Below are positions 63,902 to 64,000 of a DNA stretch of 64,000 nt, piece by piece. The position numbers were made by a program, and so were the translations under genes. The DNA comes from Marinomonas sp. CT5 (GTDB lineage Bacteria > Pseudomonadota > Gammaproteobacteria > Pseudomonadales > Marinomonadaceae). Numbering within the stretch: position 1 is the stretch's first letter; every line of letters begins with the position of its first letter. The stretch covers positions 2,198,384 through 2,262,383 of the forward strand of contig NZ_CP025572.1 in the NCBI RefSeq assembly GCF_018336975.1. The letters run 5' to 3'. The notes under the pieces were generated by a model that saw only the letters and a program-made list of their open reading frames with translations, was not told the DNA's origin and searched no databases.

Positions 63902-64000
63902 TTTGAGTTGAATTTTATATTTAATTCAACGAAAATACGTCTCCGGTTCATGTTGAGAATCACGCCTTACGGGTGGTCGAATTTTTATAATATGCTCACA
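63902..64000 (+). promoter_or_regulatory. Promoter region of the next gene, probably acpP
   Basis: A TTGAATT/AATTCAA inverted repeat (63907-63928) lies just after fabG. A TATAAT hexamer at 63986-63991 is a likely -10 element; no good -35 lies 17 bases upstream. acpP normally follows fabG, so it probably starts just beyond the window. Confidence 0.45.

Noticed and set aside
1..64000. CRISPR arrays, rRNA or tRNA genes, prophage or secretion clusters
   Set aside because: I saw no regularly spaced direct repeats, no rRNA-like sequence, no tRNA cloverleaf in the gaps and no structural phage or secretion genes.

Overview
This window looks like chromosome of a marine gammaproteobacterium of the Oceanospirillales, most likely Marinomonas or a close relative. 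The reasons are the AT-rich, housekeeping-dense sequence, the gene orders leuC-leuD-leuB-asd, yceD-rpmF-plsX-fabD-fabG, ppiB-lpxH, glnS-cysS and topA followed by two small genes next to lexA (a Pseudomonas-like order), and the presence of EfpL, MiaE, RraA, TusA, PerM-like and BepA-like proteins. The genus is inferred from gene content and protein similarity recalled from memory; no search was run.

Layout. 1-300: left end of an IS3-type insertion sequence that runs off the window. 445-6132: GNAT, MarC, butanediol dehydrogenase, RraA with a striking leader hairpin, an unknown acidic protein, an M14 carboxypeptidase-like enzyme and EfpL. 6397-13052: a chemoreceptor, TrmJ, a membrane J-domain protein and a c-di-GMP phosphodiesterase-type sensor. 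13215-14394: moaC-moaD-moaE. 14418-16597: the most accessory-looking part, with a lone tyrosine recombinase, a recombinase-like inverted-arm site and two tandem small secreted proteins. 16652-19427: BepA-like protease divergent from TusA and a PerM-type protein. 19492-22468: GH13 alpha-glucosidase divergent from an MFS transporter. 22476-27846: LysR regulator divergent from leuC-leuD-leuB-asd. 27985-32339: a DUF1275 protein, ribosome hibernation factor and a long AcnB. 32734-35610: a pseudokinase fused to a formylglycine-generating-enzyme-like domain, MiaE and a small unknown. 35698-38500: lpxH, ppiB, queE and queC on the minus strand. 38730-43945: MarR-GNAT fusion, azlC-azlD, glnS and cysS. 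44013-52234: UspA, two unknown membrane proteins, topA with two small partners, then lexA and dinG divergent over two SOS boxes. 52500-59768: RhlB, SelO, GpsA, a DUF4389 protein, SixA, an alpha/beta hydrolase, a DUF4892 protein and a patatin. 59774-63901: maf divergent from yceD-rpmF-plsX-fabD-fabG; the window ends in the promoter region of the next gene, probably acpP.

The genes form ordinary pathways: leucine and aspartate-semialdehyde synthesis, molybdopterin synthase assembly, queuosine precursor synthesis, tRNA charging and modification, SOS control, and fatty-acid and phospholipid synthesis linked to ribosomal protein L32. The least explained items are (a) a perfect 19-bp hairpin that buries the rraA Shine-Dalgarno sequence, (b) a consensus promoter placed so that yceD would be leaderless, (c) tandem secreted 90-residue paralogues whose central motif is unchanged despite many synonymous differences, (d) the catalytically dead kinase plus dead FGE fusion, and (e) the lone recombinase with an adjacent 11-7-11 inverted-arm site.
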